DNA of 13,042 bases from Thermoflexales bacterium (lineage in GTDB: Bacteria > Chloroflexota > Anaerolineae > J036 > Brachytrichaceae), in the NCBI GenBank assembly GCA_017998555.1, contig JAGOCU010000033.1:1-13042 (forward strand), written 5' to 3'. The notes beneath the pieces are model-generated. The model worked only from the letters and a program-made list of their open reading frames with translations, was not told the origin of the DNA and made no database searches. The translations under genes were made by a program, and so were the position numbers. The first letter of the stretch is position 1; the number at the start of each line of letters is the position of its first letter. This document shows positions 6,154 through 12,682 of the stretch, in pieces.

Positions 6154-7806
6154 ATGATCGAACTGCTCGAGAACAACCCGCTGCTGCTGCTCTTCGCCAT
6201 TGCGGCCCTGGGCTATCTGCTCGGGCAACTCCGCTTTGGCGGGGTGAGCCTCGGCGTTTCCGCGGTGTTGTTCAGCGCGCTCTTCTTTGGCGCGCTCAGC
6301 CCGCGCATGCGGGTGCCCGAGATCATCCAACAGCTCGGGTTGGCCATCTTCCTGTATCTGATGGGTCTCAGCAGCGGCCGGCAATTCTTCGCGTCACTAC
6401 GCGGGCCGGGCCTGCGGGAGAGCCTCTTTGCGGCGGCGGCGATCATCCTTGCCGCCGGTGTCGTGGCGCTCGTCACCCTGGGATTGGGGTTCGGGCCCGC
6501 GGTCGGGACGGGGCTATTCACGGGGAGCTTCACCAACGCGGCCTCGCTGGCCGCCGTGCGCGAGTTCATCAAGGGCACCGTCCCGCCTGAACTGGTCGAG
6601 GCGCTCGTCAATGGCCCCACGGTCAGCTTCTCGATTGGATATCCGCTCGGGATCGCATTGACGCTGGTCGTCATCGTCGTCGCCGAAAAGATCTTCCGGA
6701 TCGACTATGCGCAAGAGGCCGAAGTCACCCAGGGCAGCTCGGTCCGCCGCCAGATCGCGTCGCGCACCGTCCGGGTGACCCAACCCGCCGCCATTGGCCA
6801 CAGCCTTGCCCGGATCATGGCCGAGCATCCCCTCGACGTCATCGCGGGCCGGGTGCGGCATGAGGATGACGTCGTCCTGGCCACCGGATCGGTTGTCCTG
6901 CGCGAGGGCGATCTCCTGACCGTGGTCGGCGGCGCCGATGACCTGGATCGCTTTCAGGCTCTGATTGGCGAGCCGAGTGACATCCATCTTGAACTGGAAC
7001 GGCATGAACTCGACTATCGACGCATCTTTGTCTCGAACCCGCGCGTCGCAGGGCGCACGCTGGCCGAGCTGAACCTGCCCAAAGTGATCGGCGCCGTCGT
7101 CACCCGGGTGCGCCGGGGCGATGCCGACATGATCGCCCGCGGGGACATGCGCCTGGAGCTCGGCGACCGGGTCCGGGTGATCGCCCGCCGCGAGGATTTG
7201 GCCGCGGCCGCCAAGTTCTTTGGCGATTCCTATCGGGCGTTGAGCGAGGTTGACGTGCTCACGTTCAACATCGGGCTGGCTCTCGGTGTGCTGGCGGGCT
7301 TTGTCGCCATCCCGCTGCCCGGGGGCATCACCCTGCGCCTGGGCATCGCGGGCGGACCGCTCCTCGTATCGCTTGTCCTGGGCGCGCTCGAGCGTTCAGG
7401 GCCCCTGGTATGGGGTCTGCCCTATAACGCCAACCTCACCCTGCGCCAGTTCGGGCTGGTGCTTTTCCTGGCCGGAGTGGGTTCGGGCGCAGGCTACGAC
7501 CTGGCCCGGACGATCGCCTCCGGCGACGCCGTTGTGATCGCCCTGGCCGCCGCCGGTTGCATCGTCGTCGTGCAGGCGCTGATTCTTGTGGTCGGCTATA
7601 AGCTGTTGCGCATCCCGATGGGGCGCCTGATCGGCATTCTGGCCGCGATCATGACCCAGCCTGGATTGTTGGCCTTCGTTGAGCAACGGGCCGGCGATGA
7701 TCGTCCCGCGGCGGGCTACGCCCAGGCCTACCCGATGTCGTTGATCGCCAAGATCATCGTCGCCCAGGTCCTGATGAGCGTGCTGTTGTCCATTGCCGGC
7801 CGCTGA
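6154..7806 (+). CDS. AAE-family (aspartate-alanine exchanger-like) transporter with two RCK_C domains
   Basis: This is an integral membrane protein of 550 aa, the usual length for the AspT/YidE/YbjL group. It has two homologous membrane halves around a cytosolic insert. First half: hydrophobic segments at about 8-27, 29-49, 55-73, 88-112 and 155-180, with the conserved GLFTGSFTNAASLAAV at 120-135. Middle: two TrkA_C/RCK_C-like domains at ~200-275 and ~288-352, likely ligand-sensing. Second half: segments at about 370-390, 395-412, 428-447, 458-485, 490-508 and 525-548, with the repeat motif GILAAIMTQPGLLA mirroring the first-half motif. Characterised members exchange amino acids or dicarboxylates (AspT: aspartate/alanine); the substrate here cannot be read from sequence. 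ATG 6154 starts right at the first membrane helix, but there is no Shine-Dalgarno, only the foot of the hairpin. No promoter is seen, so expression from pckG is likely. Confidence 0.88.
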   Translation: MIELLENNPLLLLFAIAALGYLLGQLRFGGVSLGVSAVLFSALFFGALSPRMRVPEIIQQLGLAIFLYLMGLSSGRQFFASLRGPGLRESLFAAAAIILAAGVVALVTLGLGFGPAVGTGLFTGSFTNAASLAAVREFIKGTVPPELVEALVNGPTVSFSIGYPLGIALTLVVIVVAEKIFRIDYAQEAEVTQGSSVRRQIASRTVRVTQPAAIGHSLARIMAEHPLDVIAGRVRHEDDVVLATGSVVLREGDLLTVVGGADDLDRFQALIGEPSDIHLELERHELDYRRIFVSNPRVAGRTLAELNLPKVIGAVVTRVRRGDADMIARGDMRLELGDRVRVIARREDLAAAAKFFGDSYRALSEVDVLTFNIGLALGVLAGFVAIPLPGGITLRLGIAGGPLLVSLVLGALERSGPLVWGLPYNANLTLRQFGLVLFLAGVGSGAGYDLARTIASGDAVVIALAAAGCIVVVQALILVVGYKLLRIPMGRLIGILAAIMTQPGLLAFVEQRAGDDRPAAGYAQAYPMSLIAKIIVAQVLMSVLLSIAGR

Positions 7807-7948
7807 GCGGCGCGGCGCGTGAGTTGCCGCCTATTCACCACAAAGACACAAAGGTCTCAGGCTGGCTCTTGAAGCGCGGGCATCTTGCCCAATGGCATTA
7901 AGTGAAGCCGCCTTCGACAGTCGGCCCTGAAGGGGCCGGTTGAGATAG

Positions 7949-7967
7949 CCCAGGGCGAAGCCCTGGG
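7949..7967. repeat. Short hairpin with GCGAAGC apex
   Basis: CCCAGGGC (7949-7956), GAA loop and GCCCTGGG (7960-7967) form a perfect 8-bp stem. The apex GCGAAGC is identical to that of the hairpins at 6075-6143 and 9341-9385. Confidence 0.6.
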
Positions 7968-8221
7968 AAAGCGACGCTCACCCGATTCCCGCCCTGAAAG
8001 GGCGGCATGGCGCGGCAGGACTACGCCCCGCCAGGTCCGCCAACCGAACCGATACCCATTTCGCCCTTTCAGGGCCTGGTGCCCACATGGTGTCATCGAC
8101 GGCTTGACGATGCGAGGAATCAAGCACGGCCGCGCGATGCTTCGTTTCTGGTGAGTGCCCCGCTTAACTTGATGCCCGCGCTCCCACAAGATGGCGCGGT
8201 GCGCGCAAATACCCATTTCCT

Positions 8222-8266
8222 CACAAAGGCACAAAGAAGCCAATGAGCAACCTTTGTGCCTTTGTG
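8222..8266. terminator. 15-bp stem-loop, possible bidirectional terminator
   Basis: CACAAAGGCACAAAG (8222-8236) pairs perfectly with CTTTGTGCCTTTGTG (8252-8266) across a 15-nt loop. It is about 50 bp beyond the stop of the leftward sugar reductase, and 415 bp beyond the rightward transporter. There is no U-run, and the arms overlap the terminal inverted repeat family, so a terminator role is only inferred from position. Confidence 0.35.
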
Positions 8267-8316
8267 TCTTTGTGGTGAAAACCAGTCTCAATCAGCGAGG
8301 AACGTTCGTCGCTTGC

Positions 8317-9279
8317 TCACAGCCCTTGCGCCGTCCTAACCCGCACCCGCCAATCATCCAGGATATCCGAGACCGTCTGTTCGAAGGAAATCTGCGGCGC
8401 CCAGCCCGTCGCGGATGACAATTTATCGTAGGACCCATAGCTGACCGGCGTGTCGGCGGGGCGCATCTTGGCCGGATCGAGTTCGACCGAAATCGCCTTT
8501 TGGGATCGACTCAGCATGGCGTCGAGCAGCGCCTGAACCGAGCGCGGCTGGCCGCTGCAGATGTTGTAGATCTCGCCCGGCTCGCCCAGCCTGATCAGGG
8601 CGAAATAGGCCCGCGCGACGTCGCGGACATCGGTGAAATCGCGCTCGGCAGTCATGTTCCCAACCCGCAGCACCGGCTCGCGCAACCCGGCCTCGATCTC
8701 GGCGATTTGTTGGGCGAATTGATTCGCCGCCGAGGCCATGGTTTGCCTCGGACCGATGTGATTGAACGGCCGAGCCACGACGACATCCAGCCCGTGACTG
8801 CGCCGATACTGCAGCGCCATCGCCTCCTGGGCGACCTTGCTCACCCCGTATGGGTTGACTGGCATGGTGGGACGGCTTTCACGGAAGGGCAGGTCGTCCG
8901 CATCGGCCGGCGGGCCATACACCTCAACCGACGACGCGATCAGGATGCGCGGGGTGAGCCGGTTGGCCAGCAGCGCGTCAAAGAGGTTCTGCTGCGGGCG
9001 GACATTCATCTCGAAGGTCGCCCACGGGTCATCCCAGGCGGCCGGCACATAGGGCTGCGCGGCCAGGTGGATGACGAGATCGGGCCGCTCGAGTCTGATC
9101 AGCCGCTTGACCGCGTCGGCGTCGCGCAGATCGAAATTCCACCATGACATGCGCGGGCTGCTCCGGTCGCCGGTGGCGTTGCGCGAGGCGCCAATGAGCA
9201 GCCAGGGCGTCTGGGCGATCAGCAAATCGGCCAGATGACTCCCGGCGAATCCGTTCATCCCGGTGATCAGAACCCGCAT
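8317..9279 (-). CDS. rmd: NAD(P)-dependent SDR epimerase/reductase, GDP-6-deoxy-D-mannose reductase-like
   Basis: This is an extended short-chain dehydrogenase acting on a nucleotide sugar in the cytoplasm, 320 aa. The Rossmann motif is TGMNGFAGSHL at 6-16. The catalytic triad is S117 (in SSVEVYG) and Y144-x3-K148 (in NPYGVSKVAQE). The substrate-side motifs PFNHIGPRQ, VGNMTAERDFTDVRDVARAY and GEIYNICSG, plus the C-terminal ATGWAPQISFEQTVSDILDDWR, match the Rmd group. Rmd reduces GDP-4-keto-6-deoxy-D-mannose to GDP-D-rhamnose. Closely related families (GDP-mannose 4,6-dehydratase, other 4-epimerases) share much of this, so the fold is certain and the substrate is not. AGGG 7 nt before the ATG is a good ribosome site. 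No gmd partner is in the window. A promoter lies about 30-60 bp upstream. Confidence 0.85.
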   Translation of the reverse strand: MRVLITGMNGFAGSHLADLLIAQTPWLLIGASRNATGDRSSPRMSWWNFDLRDADAVKRLIRLERPDLVIHLAAQPYVPAAWDDPWATFEMNVRPQQNLFDALLANRLTPRILIASSVEVYGPPADADDLPFRESRPTMPVNPYGVSKVAQEAMALQYRRSHGLDVVVARPFNHIGPRQTMASAANQFAQQIAEIEAGLREPVLRVGNMTAERDFTDVRDVARAYFALIRLGEPGEIYNICSGQPRSVQALLDAMLSRSQKAISVELDPAKMRPADTPVSYGSYDKLSSATGWAPQISFEQTVSDILDDWRVRVRTAQGL

Positions 9280-9308
9280 GAAACACCCTTGATCGATCGC
9301 ATCCGTCG

Positions 9309-9338
9309 ATTATAGGTTGCGCTGCTTGCGTCAGGCAA
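9309..9338 (-). promoter_or_regulatory. Promoter of the NDP-sugar reductase gene
   Basis: On the minus strand, TTGCCT (9338-9333, 4/6 match) is followed after 18 bp by a perfect TATAAT (9314-9309). The expected start near 9302 gives a leader of about 22 nt that contains the ribosome site. The -35 begins directly beside the 9341-9385 hairpin, which would insulate the promoter from upstream transcription. Confidence 0.5.
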
Positions 9339-9340
9339 TT

Positions 9341-9385
9341 CCTGAAGCGCACATCCCCGGCGAAGCCGGGGATGTGCGCTTCAGG
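9341..9385. repeat. Perfect 21-bp stem-loop with GAA triloop
   Basis: Arms at 9341-9361 (starts CCTGAAGCGCACATCC) and 9365-9385 are exact reverse complements around GAA. It begins 10 bp beyond the stop of the zinc-finger membrane protein gene (minus strand) and ends 2 bp before the next promoter's -35. No T-run follows on either strand. The core CATCCCCGGCGAAGCCGGGG is shared with the hairpin at 6075-6143, while the outer arms differ. Confidence 0.8.
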
Positions 9386-9395
9386 ATATTTCCCG

Positions 9396-9956
9396 CTAGG
9401 GTCCCCGCAGCACGCCCCGCGTAAATAAAGTCTGTAGCGGGCCGGTGATGCCAAAGGCCAGGGCCGCGACCAGAAGGAGCAGGGTGATGGCGATGAAACC
9501 CGACCCGCCCACGATGCCCGTCCACGAGAACAGCCGGGCCCGCTGTGGGTCGCGGGCGTGCCGCGCGCCACCCAGGCCGACCAACCCCAGGATCAGCGGG
9601 ACGAGCGGGAGCGGGGCGGCGCAGACGGCCGCGCCGATCCCAAAACAGGTCGCAATCGACAGCATCCCCGTCCCAAACGCCAGGGCCGCGATGACGTCGT
9701 GGTTATTGTTGCCCAGCGCGGCGACGCTAGGTGGGGCCATGGGCAGGCGGGGCAGTTCCACCGCCGCGCCAAGGGTGGAGAGATAAGTCTGCGGCGAATA
9801 GACCGTGACCCCGCTTTGGCCGAGCTGGCGGGCGACGGTCTGGCTGATCCGCCGGCCGTCGTCGGCGTACCACAGATGCTGCGCGCATAGGGGAATCCCG
9901 GTGACTTCGCACCGTTCCACGGCCTCATTCGGGCACTCCACGCATCGGGCTGACAT
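9396..9956 (-). CDS. Small zinc-finger (B-box-like) membrane protein of unknown function
   Basis: The protein has 186 aa and is not recognised as a named family. The N-terminus has a likely zinc-binding cluster: C5-x2-C8, C16, then C24-x2-H27 (LCAQHL), similar in spacing to B-box fingers. Residues 28-85 are a polar/proline-containing linker. The C-terminal half has three hydrophobic stretches (about 88-110, 113-130, 147-172) separated by the basic loop ARHARDPQRAR, a layout like DUF4190-type small membrane proteins. The finger would face the cytoplasm if the basic loop does too. The start must be at or before ATG 9956 to keep the first Cys pair. No Shine-Dalgarno is present: the six T's of the upstream tRNA terminator end one base before the ATG. 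A sensor or scaffold role is conceivable but there is no direct evidence. Confidence 0.7.
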   Translation of the reverse strand: MSARCVECPNEAVERCEVTGIPLCAQHLWYADDGRRISQTVARQLGQSGVTVYSPQTYLSTLGAAVELPRLPMAPPSVAALGNNNHDVIAALAFGTGMLSIATCFGIGAAVCAAPLPLVPLILGLVGLGGARHARDPQRARLFSWTGIVGGSGFIAITLLLLVAALAFGITGPLQTLFTRGVLRGP

Positions 9957-9957
9957 G

Positions 9958-10034
9958 AAAAAAGCTCAGGGCCGGCGGCCGCGGACTGGAGGCCGCGCTT
10001 GCGCGCACGCCATCATTCCGGGCCGCCGGCCCTG
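9958..10034 (-). terminator. Intrinsic terminator after tRNA-Ser
   Basis: On the minus strand, CAGGGCCGGCGGCC and its complement (10021-10034 with 9967-9980, 14 bp perfect) enclose a 40-nt GC-rich interval with its own alternative pairings. GAGC and then six T's (9963-9958) follow. It begins 7 nt after the tRNA 3' end. This is the only hairpin in the window with a proper U-run. The large loop is unusual for a terminator. Confidence 0.6.
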
Positions 10035-10041
10035 TCACAAG

Positions 10042-10129
10042 CGGAGAGAGTGAGATTCGAACTCACGGTAGGCCATAGACCTACAACGGTTTTCGAGACC
10101 GTCCCATTCAACCACTCTGGCATCTCTCC
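10042..10129 (-). tRNA. tRNA-Ser (anticodon CGA)
   Basis: The 88-nt cloverleaf reads UCG codons. The acceptor stem GGAGAGA/TCTCTCC is perfect with discriminator G. The anticodon stem ACGGT/ACCGT holds loop CTCGAAA, giving anticodon CGA (plus-strand 10093-10095). A long variable arm (TGTAGGTC...GGCCTACC) marks the serine type. The T arm is GTGAG-TTCGAAT-CTCAC. The 3' CCA is not encoded. It lies 22 bp downstream of the oxidoreductase gene on the same strand and is followed by its own terminator. Confidence 0.95.
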
Positions 10130-10142
10130 AGCGCAGGCTCGG

Positions 10143-10148
10143 ATTATA
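10143..10148 (-). promoter_or_regulatory. -10 box (TATAAT) of tRNA-Ser
   Basis: A perfect TATAAT on the minus strand lies 13 nt before the tRNA 5' end and predicts a leader of about 7 nt, typical for a tRNA gene. It sits in the 22-bp gap after the oxidoreductase stop. The -35 would fall inside the end of that gene, but no good hexamer is visible. Confidence 0.45.
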
Positions 10149-10151
10149 GTC

Positions 10152-11144
10152 TCAAACGCAATCCCCGCGCGCCGACGAGATCAGCGCGTCCAGCACACGC
10201 TGATGCTTCAGGATGGAGTCCGGGCTGATCTTGGGCGCCCGCTTCAGCGCAATCGCCTCGGCAAAGTCCTCCAGCACGAGAATGTACGGGTCGGTGTTGG
10301 CGATGTGTTCGATCGTTTCGCTGGTGTTCACCCGGTGCTGCTTGTCGTCCAGAGTGATTCGGATGAGGTTGTCGGTGAAGTAGGTGAACAGGTGCGGCAC
10401 ATACATCATGCCGCGCGTGCCGACCACAATCAGCGGGCTCACCCGCGGCATGTCGAAGCTGGCGGTGAAGGTGGCGGTGATGTCACTGGGGAAACGCATC
10501 AGGCCGGTGATGGTCTCGTCAGTTCCGCTCGGCCCAAAGGTTCCGCGGGCCATCACTTCGATGGGTTCGTCGGCGGCGATCGCGCGGGCGAAGTGCACGC
10601 AATAGGTGCCGAGGTCGTTCAGCGCGCCGCCGGCCAATGCCTGGTCTCGCCGAATATCATGCGGGTCTTCGAGCGTAAAGGCGAAGGTGCTATTGATCGA
10701 TCGGATCTTCCCAAGAATGCCGCTGCGGGTGATATCAAGAATCCGGCGGGTCAGTGGGTGGAAGCGATACATCAGCGATTCGCTGACGGTGACGCCGGCT
10801 TTCGCGCACGCTTCGATCACGCGTTCGGCCTGCTCGGCGTTGGCCGCAAAGGTTTTCTCGACCAGCACATGTTTGCCCGCCTCGGCCGCCTTGATCGCCC
10901 ACTCAGCGTGCGCCCCGTTCGGGAGCGGGATGTAGACCGCGTTGACATCTTTGTTGGCCAGGACCGCCTCATACGAGTCGTAGGCGTGCGCGCCGTCGCC
11001 AAGCGCGGCGAGCTTCTGGGCCCGCGCGAGGTCACGGCTGCCAATGGCCGTCAGGGTGTTGTTTTTGGCGGCCTTGATGGCCGGGATCATTCGGCTTTCG
11101 GCGATCTGAGCCGCGCCCAGGATCCCCCAGTGAAGTGTCGTCAT
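10152..11144 (-). CDS. Gfo/Idh/MocA family NAD(P)-dependent oxidoreductase
   Basis: This cytoplasmic sugar or polyol dehydrogenase-type protein has 330 aa, the usual family length. The N-terminal Rossmann fold shows WGILGAAQIAESRMIPAI (about 6-23) and YIPLPNGAHAEWAIKAAEAGKHVLVEK. The catalytic lysine motif, normally EKP, is E96-K97-T98. The C-terminal substrate domain has AGGALNDLGTYCVH at 171-184, with the conserved Asp177 and Tyr181/His184. It most resembles the dihydrodiol/D-xylose dehydrogenase-like branch, but the substrate cannot be assigned. The ATG at 11144 has a weak GAGAG site. A possible -10 (TAGAAT, 11210-11205) without a clear -35 lies in the upstream spacer next to the 58-bp palindrome. 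The tRNA-Ser gene follows at 22 bp. Confidence 0.9.
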   Translation of the reverse strand: MTTLHWGILGAAQIAESRMIPAIKAAKNNTLTAIGSRDLARAQKLAALGDGAHAYDSYEAVLANKDVNAVYIPLPNGAHAEWAIKAAEAGKHVLVEKTFAANAEQAERVIEACAKAGVTVSESLMYRFHPLTRRILDITRSGILGKIRSINSTFAFTLEDPHDIRRDQALAGGALNDLGTYCVHFARAIAADEPIEVMARGTFGPSGTDETITGLMRFPSDITATFTASFDMPRVSPLIVVGTRGMMYVPHLFTYFTDNLIRITLDDKQHRVNTSETIEHIANTDPYILVLEDFAEAIALKRAPKISPDSILKHQRVLDALISSARGDCV

Positions 11145-11238
11145 GTATGTCTCTCGCTTGTCGCAGCCGCGTTCCGCAACCCGACCGTGTAGTTCAAAAA
11201 CGCAATTCTACTCGCCGGCAATTCGCCGACCGATGAAC

Positions 11239-11296
11239 CCCAGAAGCGATGCGCCCCGACCCGGCGTACGCCGGGTCGGGGCGCATCGCTTCTGGG
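11239..11296. repeat. Perfect 58-bp palindrome
   Basis: Bases 11239-11267 are the exact reverse complement of 11268-11296, with no spacer (centre GCGTACGC). The left arm starts CCCAGAAGCGATGCGCCCCG. It begins 6 bp after the gabT stop on the minus strand and lies upstream of the oxidoreductase gene. No T-run follows. It may terminate gabT transcription, and as DNA it could extrude a cruciform. Confidence 0.9.
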
Positions 11297-11302
11297 AAGT
11301 TG

Positions 11303-12649
11303 TCAAGCCTGGAGCAGCGCCTCTTCGACCACATCCAGTCCCTCGTGCAACTCACTGTCACTGATCACCAGCGGGAACAGGAAGCGCACGCCATTGGAGT
11401 AGAGGCCGCAGCGGATCATGAGCACGCCGTTTCGGGCGGCGTAGTTCACGACCGACAGGGTGCGCTCGACGGCCAGCGGCTTCTTGCTGGCGCGGTCATC
11501 GACGAGCTCGATGGCCAGCATGGCGCCCAGCCCGCGCACGTCGCCGATGATGTCGATCCGCGATTGCATGTCCTTCAGCCGATCGCAGGCAATCCCGCCC
11601 ACATGGCGCGCCCGGGCCGGCAGGTCCTGGTCCTCGATCAGTTGGATCGCCGCCAGCGACGCCGCGCAGGCGATCGGATTCCCCGAATACGTGCCGCCCA
11701 GACCGCCCAGATGCGGCTTGTCCATGACCTCGGCCCGGCCCACGGTCGCCGCAATCGGCATCCCGCCGCCCATGCTCTTGGCCAGGGTGATGATGTCGGG
11801 CGACACCCCGAAATGCTCCATGGCGAACATCTTGCCGGTCCGGGCCATTCCGCACTGAATCTCATCGGCGATCAGCAGAATGCCATACCGATCGCAGGTC
11901 GCCCGCAGCCGGCGCATGAACTCGACCGGCATGGGGATGAAACCGCCCTCGCCCTGCACCGGCTCAACGATGACGGCGGCCACGGCCTCGGGCATGACAT
12001 GGGCGACCAACGCCCGCTCGAACGACTCCCACACGATCTCGACCTTCTGCTCATCGGTCATCGTGTCGGCGGCCACCATCCGATACAGATAGGGGTAGGG
12101 GACCCGATAGATCTCCGGCGCAAACGGCCCGAAGTTCTTCTTGAACAACGCGTACTTGCTGGTCAGGGACTGGGTCAGCAGGGTGCGCCCGTGGTAGGCC
12201 CCCTCGAACGCGATGATGGCCTGCCGGCCGGTCGCCGCCCGCGCGGTCGCGATTGCGGTTTCAACCGCCTCCGCGCCGCTGTTGTTGATCATCGCCTTCT
12301 TGGGCCCCGGGATTGGCGCGATGGCGCACAGCTTCTCGGCCAGGCGCACATGCGGCTCGGTCGTCGCGACCAGCCCGCTGATGTGGATGAGCTCGCCGGC
12401 CTGCGCCCGAATCGCCTCGACCACCTCGGTCGGGGTATGCCCGACGTTCAGCACCCCGATCCCGCCGGTGAAGTCAAGCAGCCTGTTGCCGTCGACGTCC
12501 TCGACCATCGCCCCGTGCGCGCGCGTGATCGCCAGCGGCGTCGACTTGGCGAAGCCGGCCGGCATGCTCGCGTCACGCCGCGCGACCAGCGCCCGGCTGC
12601 CCGGCCCGGGCAATTCTGTCTTGAGTTGGATGTGCTTTCTTGGGGTCAT
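11303..12649 (-). CDS. gabT: Class III aminotransferase, 4-aminobutyrate aminotransferase type
   Basis: This PLP enzyme transfers the amino group of a terminal amine such as GABA to 2-oxoglutarate, giving succinate semialdehyde and glutamate. It has 448 aa, normal for GabT. Visible features are the N-terminal DFTGGIGVLNVGH, the phosphate-binding NNSGAEAVE (S124-G-A-E), FEGAYHGRT (Tyr152-His153 stacking on PLP), EPVQGEGGF (residues 229-237), IADEIQCGMARTGKMFA with PLP-N1 Asp262, and the Schiff-base lysine K291 in TLAKSMGGGMP. GGTYSGNPIACAA follows. The motif set fits GabT better than ornithine or acetylornithine aminotransferases, but related omega-amino acid transaminases cannot be excluded. 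AAGGA 6 nt before the ATG is a good ribosome site. The start is 33 bp after the peptidase gene, suggesting one transcript. No succinate-semialdehyde dehydrogenase gene is nearby in the window. Confidence 0.92.
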   Translation of the reverse strand: MTPRKHIQLKTELPGPGSRALVARRDASMPAGFAKSTPLAITRAHGAMVEDVDGNRLLDFTGGIGVLNVGHTPTEVVEAIRAQAGELIHISGLVATTEPHVRLAEKLCAIAPIPGPKKAMINNSGAEAVETAIATARAATGRQAIIAFEGAYHGRTLLTQSLTSKYALFKKNFGPFAPEIYRVPYPYLYRMVAADTMTDEQKVEIVWESFERALVAHVMPEAVAAVIVEPVQGEGGFIPMPVEFMRRLRATCDRYGILLIADEIQCGMARTGKMFAMEHFGVSPDIITLAKSMGGGMPIAATVGRAEVMDKPHLGGLGGTYSGNPIACAASLAAIQLIEDQDLPARARHVGGIACDRLKDMQSRIDIIGDVRGLGAMLAIELVDDRASKKPLAVERTLSVVNYAARNGVLMIRCGLYSNGVRFLFPLVISDSELHEGLDVVEEALLQA

Positions 12650-12682
12650 TGCATGTCCTTCTTCTGGGGCGAGATCACAATC

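Larger units (their letters stand above)
7834..8279. repeat. 446-bp nested inverted-repeat region between convergent genes
   Basis: A 21-bp sequence (starts TTCACCACAAAGACAC, 7834-7854) recurs exactly in inverted orientation at 8259-8279. Inside, AGCGCGGGCATC (7872-7883) is inverted at 8171-8182, a related GCATTAAGTGAAGC-like stretch is inverted near 8162-8176, and GCCCTGAAAGGGC (7991-8003) is inverted at 8063-8075. The spacer therefore mirrors itself at several nested levels. Local hairpins with GAA loops occur at 7922-7938, 7949-7967 and 7989-8005. No gene is convincing: the open frames translate to low-complexity repeat-derived peptides. The CACAAAGACACAAAG and GCGGGCATCTTGCCC words are, as I recall, common interspersed repeats in environmental bacterial genomes. 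It separates the 3' ends of the transporter and the NDP-sugar reductase. Confidence 0.75.

Noticed and set aside
7834..8279. CRISPR array or transposase-bearing IS in the convergent repeat region
   Set aside because: The repeats are inverted pairs, not regularly spaced direct repeats, and there is no transposase-like coding sequence.
7857..8291. 144-aa minus-strand and 79-aa plus-strand frames in the convergent spacer
   Set aside because: They translate the interspersed repeats (peptides like TTKTQRHK and ALKGRN), have no family resemblance and no ribosome sites.
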